Assembly: GCA_950295325.1 (NCBI GenBank)
Contig: OX485809.1
Location: 24,056,001 to 24,120,000, forward strand
Source: Polytrichum commune
Taxonomy: Eukaryota; Streptophyta; Polytrichopsida; Polytrichales; Polytrichaceae
DNA: 64,000 nt
Direction of reading: 5' to 3'
The notes below the pieces were generated by a model, which did not search any database, was not told where the DNA came from, and saw only the letters and a program-made list of their open reading frames with translations. Below are positions 23,665-36,460 of the stretch, one piece after another (positions within the stretch are counted from its first letter, which is position 1; the number at the start of each line of letters is the position of its first letter). Position numbers and translations under genes: made by a program.

Positions 23665-25399
23665 TGTTAGCCACAAACCCCCACCCTTATGCGTCGTAGT
23701 CCGGTGAGGGAGTATAGCTCACATATACCTACTGATCCTTTCTCAGCCATCATGTCCAATCCTTACCACTCCAACCATGTGAACATTGAACATACAATTC
23801 TTTATTCCACAGGTGCAGGAAGCTGGGCATTTAGAAATACCCTGCTTTCCCTTTACCATCCCCACAACACTCACACACTCACTCCTTGCTCGATAGTCTA
23901 ATCAACGATCTAACCTTTTCCTAATGGCAATGAGGCAAGGCCACCCACACATTTGGATACTCATGCATAACTTTTAATCTATTCTAAAGTACGGCTCTCT
24001 ACCCCGCTACAACCCCACTACCCAACTCAACCTTACACTGGCCATAATCCCCTGCCTTACAATCACCCTCGCTCGGTCAACATTGACTACGGCATGTGAA
24101 TCCCTCTCGGCTTGATCCCCCTTCTCACTTCTTGGACCAGCTCCCTGGAATGCCACCTGTCCTGTGGCCACCGAAGTAGCCTCACCCTTCTTAGAGGAGT
24201 CCCCTGCCTCTGCCTTAGCGACTTTTGTTCGGCCCTTGCAACAAGGCTCATTTGCTTCTGTGACCGACCTGCCTCAGTTCCCAGCGCCCAACTGTTGCTA
24301 CTTCAACAGCATCGACCACCTGAACCAACCTCTATCTGACTCTCCAGAGAGCATCCACACTGGCTGCTCCAGAGCTCCCAGTCTAAATGTCAATAAGCAG
24401 ATGAATCCGCCCCTTCTGAATGCAACTGTCACAATCTAAAGCTCACCTCACAACCCCTTGGCAATGGTAATTTCTTGCCCCCTCTCATTTTTATTCACAT
24501 GCCCACGATTGACATTTCAGTCTGAAGAAGAGTCCACGCCCCTGTGTTTCAATTGTTCTGTATTCTGCAAGGATTTGGATTCGACTCCCTCCTACTCACT
24601 ATTTCTGTGACCACTCAACCATTTTTAGGCAGTTGGCGTCCCTGAGATCCCCATTTGCTACCCAATGTAGCCTCCGAATTATGAAGCGATGCAAGCTCCT
24701 GGTTCTTTGAATGATGCAGCCTACTCTGAGGCAAGGGAATCTGCCTTAGCTTCGCAGCTCCCACAACGCAAATCAGTCTTGGTCACTCCTGAATTCAACA
24801 GCATCCTTCCGAGTCCCTCACCCCTGCTTTCTCAGCGGCTCACATTGTGAGCATCATGCCCTCTCTGACCCCTCTGATCTGACCTGAGGACGAACTAGCC
24901 ACACCGCCGTGACCATTTTTCTCCCCTCCTCCAACCTGGGCAGCCGCAAACCGAGTGCAAGAGAGAGAACCAGGGCGACCGCTGCCGTTCACGACCCCCC
25001 CCCCCAAGTCACCGGAAATCCAGCAGCCTAATCCTTGTTAATGGCCGAACCTCCCCTTCCTAACACCGACCAAGCCTAAGCCTAAAATGAACACCCTTCA
25101 CACTCGATTGCAAGCCTAGCTGGGCACTAAATTTATGGCCGAAGGCATTCCTTAAAAACCAGACCCATTAAATCTTAACTTAGCCCAATCACTAATCTCT
25201 TCTACCTTTAAATAATTCCAAAACCCATCCTTGTTCCTAAAAATCCAAGACAACTCCCAATCAATCCTTTAATTCAATTACAATGCTAATACTACAAATT
25301 CACTCTTTTTATCTTTTCGTCTGATTGAACAATATCACAGTTAGGTTATAACAATCTTTTAAAATTAAGGACACATGTGGGCATCATTTTGGGCTCACA
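23665..25399 (-). mobile_element. Solo LTR (or LTR-like element) with perfect 5-bp target duplication
   Basis: Starts TGTTAGCCACAAACC and ends TTTGGGCTCACA, flanked on both sides by GGTAC (23660-23664 and 25400-25404). The end from 25300 ('cactctttttat' to 'tttgggctcaca') is shared with the LTR-like copies ending at 16252 and 20400, but the left end differs, so this is a relative rather than a close copy. Read on the minus strand it starts TGTGAGCCCAAAATG. The interior is C-rich, and frames at 24112-24439 show no retrotransposon domain. Length is 1735 bp. Confidence 0.8.
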
Positions 25400-25404
25400 G
25401 GTAC

Positions 25405-25640
25405 CCTCGGGATATCCGTGGACTAATCTCTAGTGTTAACCCATGTTGGCTGATATCCTTGGGATACCCGGGGGTGTATGAAGTTAACTACTAATATCTT
25501 ATACCCTGGACCAGACGTTATCTTTCGACGGGCGGCTACCCTTGCCCGAACCTACCTCCCCCGAAAAGTTTGTGTGTGTGGGGGGGGGGGGGAACTTAAC
25601 ATCCTCCAAAAACCATTAGATATGAACATCTCTCACTCAT
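25405..25640 (-). repeat. Inverted partner of the 22300 segment
   Basis: The minus strand of 25515-25600 (G run, 'aaacttttcggggg', 'ttcgggcaagggtagccg') matches the plus strand at 22302-22370. The pair lies about 3.2 kb apart in inverted orientation with the solo LTR between them. Confidence 0.6.
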
Positions 25641-25734
25641 GGAATGAAAACACCTAGAATAGTATGTAGGTTCCAAGCCACATGTTGAAATCAATTAGAG
25701 ACCTAACTCAACCTCGTATTTGCAAAAAAATGAA

Positions 25735-26530
25735 TTGTTTTATGACAACACAAACTACTCGCTTGTGTGAAATTTTGTATACGCGCACTCCAATGCTCCG
25801 AATCGGCTGCATGTTTGGAAGAGGTAGCTAGGAATACTAAGTTATTAGTTAAATAAATTATAAGCTAAGCAATGATCCCAAACCCTAGTATATATACCAC
25901 CTCCGAGTTGCACAACAACCATTTGGTCAACATAAAGGTAGCTCGCTCTTCAAGTTAACATTATTATTCCAAATTTAGCTTTTGTGCGGAATGGTGAAGA
26001 CTCCTGCTTGAAGTTTTCAGGTTTGTAGTCACTTGATAATTTATAAGTGAGAGACATCAAAAACATTGTTTTCCTTTCTTTTAGTTTTGTTTTTGCTTTT
26101 TTGTTTTTAAAAAATTGATTGTTCTTTGGATGGAAATGAAACATTTTAGGAACAAGTATGTAGAGTTGGAAGTGTCCGTTATAGGCCCTCAAATCAATGT
26201 AATTTGTTCCGTTTGGCACAAGAACACACATGTTAACTTAAATGTGAAATGTTTGTTTTAGCATGTGTCATATCAATTGTGTATTCTCTCTTGGTTTGAT
26301 ATGAAATTTTCATCAAATTTTTTGAGAGGTAATCTGTGTGGATGTCAAAAGACATTAACTTTGCCAAACAACAAGCAACTATCACTATCTACCAACAAAC
26401 TCACAGTACAACCTATGTGAGCATTGCACATCTTCAAGTAGCGTATGTATTGCTGGCCCAAATTGGGTTTCGAAACCTTGTAGGGCTTGTGCACTAGTAA
26501 CCGAGCCTTACAATGTGGTCAATTTGTTGG
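25735..26530 (-). repeat. Dispersed unit P, copy 2, with decayed minus-strand frame
   Basis: Second copy of the unit at 2906-3680. A minus-strand frame (25950-26231) keeps the words VPNGTNYI and AYNGHFQLYI seen in copy 1 but is otherwise diverged. It lies just beyond unit Q on the 3' side of the NBS-LRR relic. Confidence 0.65.
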
Positions 26531-26639
26531 ATCCTTTGGTGTAAATGCACACTTTGTATGTTGATCACATGTCAAATATAACTATATTCATAATTTCTCC
26601 TTCAATCACATAATTCAAACCTATAAATAACAATAGTAT

Positions 26640-27430
26640 TTATTTTGGAGTAGATTGTACATTGAGCCCCTTACACCTATAAAGGTCAAAGACCATTCAT
26701 CCATTGCGGATAGTAGCCGTATTTGAAGCATTAATGTTTTGGAGGAGAAGCCAAGGATATCAAATATTAATCACATGTATACATACATGTGTTCGATGTA
26801 TTAAAAAAGGTCAACAACTTTCATGTCCATATACAATTATGGAACACGTTATGGAACCATTAGGAAGGTGTAAGTGGAACAAATTATTTTATAAAAAGTA
26901 AAAGGCTTTTCAAAGATGTTTTTAGTTCAGGAACGACATGAGACACCCCCCATTAGATCGTAAGTAAGGTCATGTTGGATTTTATCGGTCCGCAACATGT
27001 AGGGGTCTTGTTTTGAACTTGAACCCTTTCATCCAATGATGAGTGAGTTTATACACTCCACACCAATCCAAGATTATTCAAATTATGCAACAAATGATGT
27101 TTAAAGACATAATTTAATGTTTGAATGATCTACTTTTCCACCTCATAACCATCTACAAAACATGAACTACATTATATCATGGCTCAGGACATTCTGGTTA
27201 CCATATTTATATGCACTAGTTGAAAGCCCATCTACTACTTTGCACTTTCAAATTCACATATTTGAACATTTGTGAGACCATACATGGATGAGTCTGAGAC
27301 AAAGCCTCTGAAAGTAGGACGGTTTTAATCACATTTTTCATCCACTTGTACATAGCCATGCCCATTTCAAGCTTGCAACCACAAGTGTCGATCACCAGTA
27401 TCGAACGCCCAATCAATTCTTCAATGGCTT
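26640..27430 (-). repeat. Unit Q, copy 2 (3' flank of NBS-LRR relic)
   Basis: Matches 22440-23250 over about 800 bp in the same orientation. It is joined directly to the tandem copies of the LRR 3' end at 27431. Confidence 0.7.
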
Positions 27431-27873
27431 GCTAGGGGCCGAAGTCTATTTCTAGCCCAGGACACATTGCTTCTACCTTCATAATCTCATCCGTACTCAA
27501 AGATATTTTCCCACAACTCCAAATTTTGCAATATCTCAAAAGTCTACACTGACTCAAATCGGGCACTTGTTGCAATTCGTTGCAATGCTCTATTTCAAGC
27601 CGTTCCAACGATCAATTTGCCCAATCATTTTTCTCGTCTTCAATATGGCTTGCTAGGGGCCGAAGTCTATTTCTAGCCCAGGACACATTGCTTCTACCTT
27701 CATAATCTCATCCGTACTCAAAGATATTTTCCCACAACTCCAAATTTTGCAGTATCTCAAAAGTCTACACTGACTCAAATCGGGCACTTGTTGCAATTCG
27801 TTGCAATGCTCTATTTCAAGCCGTTCCAACGATCAATTGGCCCAATCATTTTTCTCGTCTTCGATATGGCTTG
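27431..27873 (-). pseudogene. Two extra tandem copies of the LRR gene 3' end
   Basis: The block containing 'ctagcccaggacacattgct' recurs at 27451, 27672 and 27892, a period of about 220 bp. The third copy is the true end of the LRR frame (stop at 27874). The first two are nearly identical to each other and carry the same final codons, so they arose by recent tandem duplication. In both, a change in the LRR words shows decay, and neither joins a full frame. Confidence 0.85.
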
Positions 27874-28774
27874 CTAGGGGCCGAAGTCTATTTCTAGCCC
27901 AGGACACATTGCTTCTAGCTTCATAATCCCATCCGTAGTCAAAGATATTTTCCCACAATCCCAAATCCTGCAGTATCTCAAAAGTTGACACTGACTCAAA
28001 TCGGGCACTTCTTGCAATTGGTGGCACTCCTCTATTCTAAGCCGTTCCAACGCAGTCATGGGCATAGTGCTGATCAACCTCTCCAACCTCCGACAATCGT
28101 AAATACTCAAGGCTTTCAATTCCGGGAACAAACTCAGATCTGGTAGCTCTCTGCATCCCACTTCCCAAAGTGTCAAAGTGTGTAGCGCCATTCCAGTTTC
28201 AATTCGAGGTTGGTCGACCCAAAGAGTGTCCCAGGACTTTGATATGCTCACCCCTGCCCATACCACAATATTTGGGCAGGATTGCACTTCCAATTCTTCC
28301 AGTCTTGTCAAGTTGTGCATATCAGGTAATGTCTCCAAGCTATCGCACCAGGATATGGATATACTTCGTAAGGAAATCAAGTTGCCCAAACATGACACAT
28401 CCTTAAAGCTGCAGAACCTTATGTGTACCCTTTGTAATCTTGCTAGATTCAAGAGGTTGGGCATCATTTCAATGCCCTCCCCCGAATCCCGTATCTCTAG
28501 ATCTTCCAAGCTCACCACATCGCTAAAAGCTGGTGGTCCCCTCCAATTCCACACATGGAGGGTGACTAATTTGTTCAACTTGTGAGGATTAAAGCCACCT
28601 TGTAGTGCTCGATGCTCAATTCTTAATGTTTGCAAAGCTATTAGTTCACTTAAGCCTGAAACTCCTTTAAGTGAAGAGGAGTATCTCAAATCCAATCTTT
28701 GTAAGTTTGTGAGCTTGTGCATGTCCGGCAACACAACAAGGCTATAGCACTGTGAGGCTATAAACTCCACCAAG

Positions 28775-29050
28775 GCCACTAAGTTGCCTAACCCCGGCAC
28801 CACTACGATTGACTTACATCCATCAATGTTCAACTTCCGTAAACGTGTGAGTTGTTGTAGGTTGAGCAACTCTTTAAGCTTCCAACAAGATTCAAAAGAA
28901 AGTTCCTCCAAGGCCACTAAGTTGCCTAACCCCAACACCGCTATGATTGAAGCACAAGAACAAATGTACAACTTCCGTAAACGCGTGAGTTGTTGTAGGT
29001 TGGGCAACTCTTTAAGCTTCCAACAAGAGTCAAAAGAAAGTTCCTCCAAG
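28775..29050 (-). repeat. 138-bp tandem duplication inside the LRR region
   Basis: The segment starting 'gccactaagttgcctaaccc' at 28775 recurs at 28913 with high identity. 138 bp equals 46 codons, or two LRRs, so the frame is kept: the protein repeats FALEELSFDSCWKLKELPNL-like words twice. Confidence 0.9.
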
Positions 29051-29839
29051 GCAAATAAGTCACCCACACATGGGCAAGACCGTAATGAATCACACCCAAC
29101 AAGGTCCAAGTATCGCAAGTTGTAATGCTTTGCAGTAACGCCTGATATGGCCTTTCCATTGAAAAAACTTAGAGTTTTTCTCTCAAAGCTTTTCCAAAAG
29201 CCATCTGTACGTTTAACGCCCGACCGATTCAAAAATGCCAATTGATTCTTTTTGGGTACTTTTGGATATTCTGTGTCAATGGACCCCTAATCATAAAATC
29301 GTTTTCGCCATAACGGAGGCAACGCAAATTTTGTGGTATTGAAATCAAATTGACGGTGCCATCACATATAAATATTCGTAATTCCTTCATCTCGGAAAGG
29401 GCAAGGTTCATGTGTGGTTTTGAATGCGTGATAACCAAAGTTTGAAGAGAATGAGGCACTGCCTGCACACAACCATCCATGTCACATGTATTTTAGTTTG
29501 ACGTTAAATAGTTATTCTATCTAGCACCAAGCTTAGATAAACATAAATCACTATCAACATGTATAATTTAACTCTAATATACTAATCCCATCAATTTCCT
29601 TGCATTGGAAGTTCAACTTCATTTCTAAGATCCAGGTGGACCCCCCCTTGCACAACACAAATGGATCCACGTTTAGGCCAAGGTTTTAATCTTGATATGG
29701 GCCTTTATTGTTTTTTTGGCTTTCACCAAAAAGGACTACCTTTGACAAGATGCATTAACACTTGTCCAATAGCCATGCTCTATAAAGCCGTTTATGGTTC
29801 ACATATGAGCTTGCGGCTGTAATCAAAGATCCCGGTGGG

Positions 29840-30540
29840 TGGACTCTTAATTGAAACCTAAATGACGTATGTGGGTCACTATGATATTAAACCCCTTATA
29901 TACGACAAGTTTATAAAGAAAAACAAATGTATACGTACTAACAACATGCTAGAAAATGGACTTGTGTATTTATACTAAGCTTTTGAATTTAATGTTATAA
30001 ATGCCTCCACTACATATACAATATACTAATCATTAACGTAATAGGACTTTATCACATATAAAGTCCACTTTTGATTTTCAATGAGAAAGTCACTAAACAT
30101 GTTTTCATGCATAGCATGTAACTCAACACAATAATTTACCCACAATCCAAAGAGCAAAATTCAAGGGAGCCCATGAGCTCTCCAAGAGCCTTCAATTTGT
30201 AAAACCTAGAACACAAATGCAAACCCCAACAAGAATGGACATGGTAATTATTGAGGACAATTACCATATGACAACAATGGATGAGAATGTGAAATGGATG
30301 AAACTAACCAATCTATTGTCAATTTTGTTGTTTAAACCATAGGGCCCCCTCTTGTACATCCACCTTTACTTCACATTTATTGATATTAGCTTTTTCAAAT
30401 GTACACACCAAAGATAAATAATACCTCTCCCATATGTATGCCATGTACGATAATGCCTCAAATAATAACTCTTCTTACACTCACGTTAGTTTGTACATGG
30501 TACAAAGAATCCACCCCCTAGGTCAAAGATGAGGCATCCA
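29840..30540 (+). repeat. Dispersed repeat R4, copy 1, in an NBS-LRR intron
   Basis: Matches 54225-54810 plus 55404-55530 in order (shared 'atgcctccactacatataca', 'gggccccctcttgtacat', 'cttacactcacgttag'), and the reverse complement of 58915-59160. At about 30391-30410 it shows the uninterrupted sequence of the site that carries a LINE in the 54-kb copy. Confidence 0.75.
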
Positions 30541-31049
30541 TCAATTATGTTGGATTCACACCAACCTTTGCTTGGCATCGTCTTTGATTTTTTGCTTAAA
30601 AGAGGTCAAGAAGATTTTGAAGTTTTTGTCAAGTTGAATAGATTTCAATGGCTTACAACCAATGATGTTAGATAGTTTCACAATCAAGCTTATATGTTTA
30701 GTTGTTCAAATATTGAGTTGTCAATAATCCATGGCTCACATGTACATCAAAGACCTTATGCATTGAAAATGTGTACCTTTCTCTCCTTCAATAATGATAA
30801 GGACTTAGGCATCCATAAGCGGCGTGTACTATCCCCCGCTTCAACTCTTTCAATTTCGCGTCCCATGTCCCTTAAGTGGTCATGCATTGTAAAGCGACCT
30901 CTTTCATCCACTGAAATGAGTGCCTTCTTTTTAAGATTCCGGACACCCAAGCTAGGCTCCCATTCTTGTGATCCCCAAATGCACGTACCCATATCTTCTG
31001 ACTCTCCAAGTAAAGCATGGGACCCTGTGTAATTGGCCCTAAGCAGTGG

Positions 31050-31180
31050 GCGTTCGTTCATGTGGGCCTTGACAATTTAACCACGGGATGCCCCAACCTA
31101 GTGCAAGGATACTCATATGGAGTATGGATTAGGTTGGGGCATCCCATGGTTACATTCTCAAGACCCACATGAACAAACGC
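31050..31180. mobile_element. Foldback (hairpin) element disrupting the NBS-LRR gene
   Basis: 31050-31100 is complementary to 31130-31180 over 51 bases with about five mismatches (arms begin GCGTTCGTTCATGTGGG and, read on the minus strand, GCGTTTGTTCATGTGGG). The 29-base centre contains a smaller palindrome (ATACTCATATGGAGTAT). The coding similarity of the NB-ARC exon stops at its edge. No clear target duplication is visible. Confidence 0.75.
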
Positions 31181-31371
31181 ACGTTGCTTGATTATGTTAT
31201 GACCCCACTTGCAAATGGCAAGTGGTAAGTACGTATTGTAGAGGTGCCTATTCTCAATCAGGACCCTATTAGGAGCCTATAAGGTGCCATAATTTTGATT
31301 AAGCTATGACTGAAATTCAATTAGGTCAAATAAACAATGCCATGACACATGTCCATGATTTGAGTGCTAAA

Positions 31372-31526
31372 AGTGAGGAGGAATGAGTAATTATGACAAG
31401 ACTTCAAGAAAATTACCCACCATTGCAGAGAAAATTTTAAAATATACCTCAAATCAATAAAGAAAAACCAAAAGAATGTCGACATGTAACCGGTTGGACT
31501 TGGAAACATTAGGATCCCAACCGATT
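31372..31526 (+). repeat. Dispersed repeat R1, left part, split by a pogo-like element
   Basis: Carries 'acatgtaaccggttggactt' and 'ggatcccaaccgatta', and continues at 32638 (tatgcccaaaatctcctggg) after the insertion. Confidence 0.75.
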
Positions 31527-32637
31527 ACACCCTAACCTTGATAATGTCACACCCTCCGTTTCACCAAAAAGTGTGATATAAACAAGGTGTGACATACTTG
31601 ATAATGTCACATTTTGTGCATAATGTGATATTATCAAAAAATATGTAGAAAATCAAATTATAATTACAATCTTAAAAAATAACAAATACGAGACTTCAAT
31701 GTTTTTGAATGTAAAATCTAATTCAAAATTGTGAATAACAACAAGAGCACATCATAATGTGTCATTGAGATCAGGTGAAGACCTCTCACTAGAGACAAAG
31801 AAGCTTCTAATGTCACATTGTTTTGTTGATGTTAAATGTGCAACACCAATTCTAATGAGTTTGTCATGGATTTTTTCCATTTCTAACAACTCATGAGTGC
31901 TGAAAATCTGAGAACCTTGGCTAGCCATAAAATTCAAAACATCTTTAGCATATTTTTGTGCATCGCTTAGCTTCACTACTTTAGACTCATCATCAGTGCT
32001 ATCAACAATCAATGGGTCCACTTCCATGGAATCAAGAACTTGTTCGCCATCTTGCACTAATTGCACAAGCTCCTCAGTAGAAAATTCCACCTCAAAATCA
32101 TCTTCACCTTCCATGTTTATGTACTCCAAAGGACAAAGCTTTTCTACAGGCTTGCCTTCAACATCCAAACCCAAATTTAATGCGGCGATGAGTCTACCCA
32201 ATTCCAAAGTTGCTTCCTCCATTTTGGACTTCATACGTTCATCAAGATTGTTTATATATGCATTCCACTCTGCAGGCAATATGGTGGACTTTCTCCAACA
32301 ATTTCTAATGGTTTGATCATCTAATTTGAAATTACACAAGGCATCCCACTATGCCGAAAGCATTGAATGAGAGCTCATTCAATGACCCCCAATATGCTTT
32401 GCTTTAGCCCATGCTCACCCATGAACAATAATATCGAACCCATGCCCACCCATACAATCCATCCATACTTGATATTATCACATTTACACTACGGATTTTG
32501 AAAAAAAATAGTGACATTATCAAGGGTGATAGGGATAATAACGAGGGAGTTTTACACTATGAAAATCGGTTTCAAACTTTTAGGTGACAATATCAAGGTG
32601 TTCTATTAACAAGGGTGACATTATCAAGGTTAGACTG
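31527..32637 (-). mobile_element. pogo/Tigger-like (Tc1/mariner superfamily) DNA transposon, internally deleted
   Basis: Left end CACCCTAACCTTGATAATG and right end, on the minus strand, CAGTCTAACCTTGATAATG: inverted repeats of about 23 bases with two mismatches. TA lies on each side (31525-31526 and 32638-32639). Joining the flanks through one TA restores the dispersed repeat R1 (…accgaTTA then tgcccaaaatctcc), which shows the exact insertion site. The motif TTGATAATGTCAC also recurs subterminally at about 31601. Inside lies a C-terminal fragment of a DDE transposase. At 1111 bp it is a deletion derivative and cannot move by itself. Confidence 0.85.
31752..32339 (-). pseudogene. pogo-like DDE transposase, C-terminal fragment
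   Basis: A 195-codon frame begins within CNFKLDDQTIRNCWRKSTIL, the region that closes the DDE catalytic domain in pogo/Tigger/jerky-type transposases (the usual pattern is 'TI.NCWRKTGIL'). It continues into an acidic tail (STEELVQLVQDGEQ). The DNA-binding domain and all catalytic aspartates are absent, so the protein would be inactive. The frame itself is intact to its stop. Assignment rests on the recalled NCWRK motif plus the inverted repeats and TA duplication of the surrounding element. Confidence 0.7.
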
Positions 32638-32679
32638 TATGCCCAAAATCTCCTGGGACATCGATCCACCTCTGAATTT

Positions 32680-33480
32680 GGCCTCACTTTGGGCCACGGA
32701 AAGTTTCAATAACTCACTCAATCATGGTGAATAGGGCTCCGAATCTAAAGGAAGTGGAAATCGTGATCCATGTTGACTCGCTCGGAAATGGGTACTAACT
32801 AACTACCTACATTAAATAGTCCAACTAATGTGGGGCCACATTGATTTTCTAGAGCCCACACTAATTCTTGTTATGAGAACGGACGTGGGTTGCATTAAAA
32901 TTTCAACTCAACTGAATTTCTAGTGGAAAAGCAGCATAGGGCACGTTGATTACTTTTCTAGATAATCAATGTGTGTGATTTTCTAAAATATGTGCTACTT
33001 TTGTCCTATAACTAATATTCAATGTGTTGGGTTGAAGTCTTTGTGAAGACTTAATGGCACGCTTATACTAGGGCTAAGTGCTACTCTGTGGCAGCAAGAG
33101 GAGTCCCTCTTGATAAGGAAAGTTCATCTCTTTTTTAATTTACTATTGCTATTGTACAATAACACAATAGTAAGAATTTTTATTTTTATTTTTTGTCTTC
33201 CTCATAGTAACCTCGTTGAATGTAATGTACTGCAGTTTCACCCATTCACTTCACTACATACAAGACATGAACTCGTATCGAGATGGACACTCTCCCACTG
33301 TTGTGGGCCAACCACTGGTCCTAGTGTGGGCATGGTATTAGGGAAAGACATGGGATCTTGGACCCACATTAATTCCACCTTGACTTGAAAATTAATGTGA
33401 CCCATGCTAATATATTTTCATGCTAATTTTCCATCCATACTAGCATGACATGTTCTCATTAAATAAGTGGCTATAGCATT
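32680..33480. other. Non-coding, nothing recognised
   Basis: AT-rich sequence. The 92-codon frame at 33110-33388 has no recognisable domain. Confidence 0.35.
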
Positions 33481-33725
33481 GTGTAAACTCTAAATAGTAA
33501 CACAAACTAATTCGGATAACTAGTGTACATTCTAAACTCCATAGTATCACACTTGTGGCAACCAAAGTGCACGTGATATTACAAAGTTATGTAGTGTTAA
33601 CATGGATGCATGATAATAGAGGATTAGTGTAGCATGTGACATTATGAAATGTCACATGCTGTTATAGAAATGCTGTTATAGAAATGTAACATGGTGTTAT
33701 AGAAATGCAGTGTATTGTCTTGAAA
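33481..33725 (+). repeat. Dispersed repeat R3, copy 1, with short tandem repeats
   Basis: Matches 42350-42480 over about 125 bp ('ctaaactccatagtatcaca', 'ggcaaccaaagtgcacgtga', 'ttagtgtagcatgtg'). It is followed by three copies of 'tgttatagaaatg' between 33659 and 33707. Confidence 0.75.
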
Positions 33726-34025
33726 CAAAATTGAGCTCCCAAAAACTAATTTCATTTTACAGGATCTTTAATGCATCATCAGCTTGGGAGTGATCTTTTT
33801 TTAACACATGTAACAAAAGTAGCCTAAGGAAGTATAAATGCTGCCATAAGAAAGCTCCCGTACTATACATATGCACAATACTGTCCCAGAAAGGAATTTC
33901 AGATTGGGCTGTCAGGTAGTTCTTGTCCATAGCAGCAGTGTACAGACCACTCTAACTCTTCGAACTTTTAAGAACAGAAACCATTCACCAAGTAATATGT
34001 TGCTGAAACCTGGGTGTTCCCGAGA

Positions 34026-35601
<1,576 letters not shown>

Positions 35602-36460
35602 TCAAATTGTTTATTAGCGACATATTCACTCAACCATTAAAAGCATATATAAAAACAACTTCTCAGTACATGGTGTCAGGTAGTGCAAGAAATTAAATAA
35701 GTGTACTTTACGATGCACAAAAATCCAACTTCCCGGTTCAAACAAGCTGTCATGGTGCTTTCAATGCCAGTAGAAAAAGCACTTGCATGGATGCTAAGAG
35801 CAATACATCGAAGAACTCTACTCCAAAGCTTCACATGCAAATGTATCCCCGGGCACTTCATAATCCTCATTGAGTTCATGTTAGAAATAGATCTTAATCT
35901 CCCAGGAAACAGATATGCGTCCCTCTTAAAATTCACAGTATTGCCTCTATACATCAAGCAAATCTCAAACAGATCATCGTACCATAGCATGTACATAGGT
36001 CCACACTTTAATAGGAAATAATTACCCAAGATTTCAAACTCCCTCCACACAAAGTCTGGTACATGCTGACAGGTAATGAGAACAACGGACTGATGTCAAT
36101 TGAAGGAGCAGTCTGTCAAAATACCTAGGTCAACCTTGGTTGCTGTTGGGTTGGTAGTAAGTAGTCTGATAAACCACGATCAAAATTCTACTGCTCCGAG
36201 AAATACCTCCATGTGAGGAAGAGAGAGTTATCCAGACGAGCAATCACATGTAGGAGGCACTTTAGAGCATCCCACATGATTATGCAGGTATTTTTCTTAG
36301 AGAATGAAGACAATCTCCACACACAGGTGAATGTACTGTCATCTTAGGACTCACAAACCAGTGAAGAAGCATATATACCTCGTGATTGAGGCAGTTACAA
36401 AATATTGCTACATTCCTATTATGAGGTGAAGATTATTCTGCAACAGGGAATTTATTTCAC

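Larger units (their letters stand above)
27874..31045 (-). pseudogene. NBS-LRR disease-resistance gene, truncated and frameshifted
   Basis: Plant NBS-LRR proteins are intracellular immune receptors. The first recognisable exon (30777-31045) encodes the end of the NB-ARC region: WEPSLGVRNLKKKALI, then MHDHLRDMGREI, the MHD motif. It ends at a good donor after LLKERK. The next exon starts at an acceptor at 29462 (AVPHSLQTL, then LRCLRYGENDF), in matching phase. A frameshift near 29235-29290 separates it from a long frame to 27874 with about 15 leucine-rich repeats (for example LEELSFDSCWKLKELPNL) and the end CPGLEIDFGP. The P-loop, kinase-2 and any TIR or CC domain are missing, and the upstream side ends at a foldback element at 31050. 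The 1.3-kb intron holds dispersed repeat R4. The frameshift could instead be a short unrecognised intron, but the missing N-terminus makes the locus non-functional as seen. Confidence 0.8.

Noticed and set aside
24112-24439. Two overlapping Pro/Ser/Leu-rich frames
   Set aside because: They lie inside the C-rich solo LTR and show no gag or pol motif.
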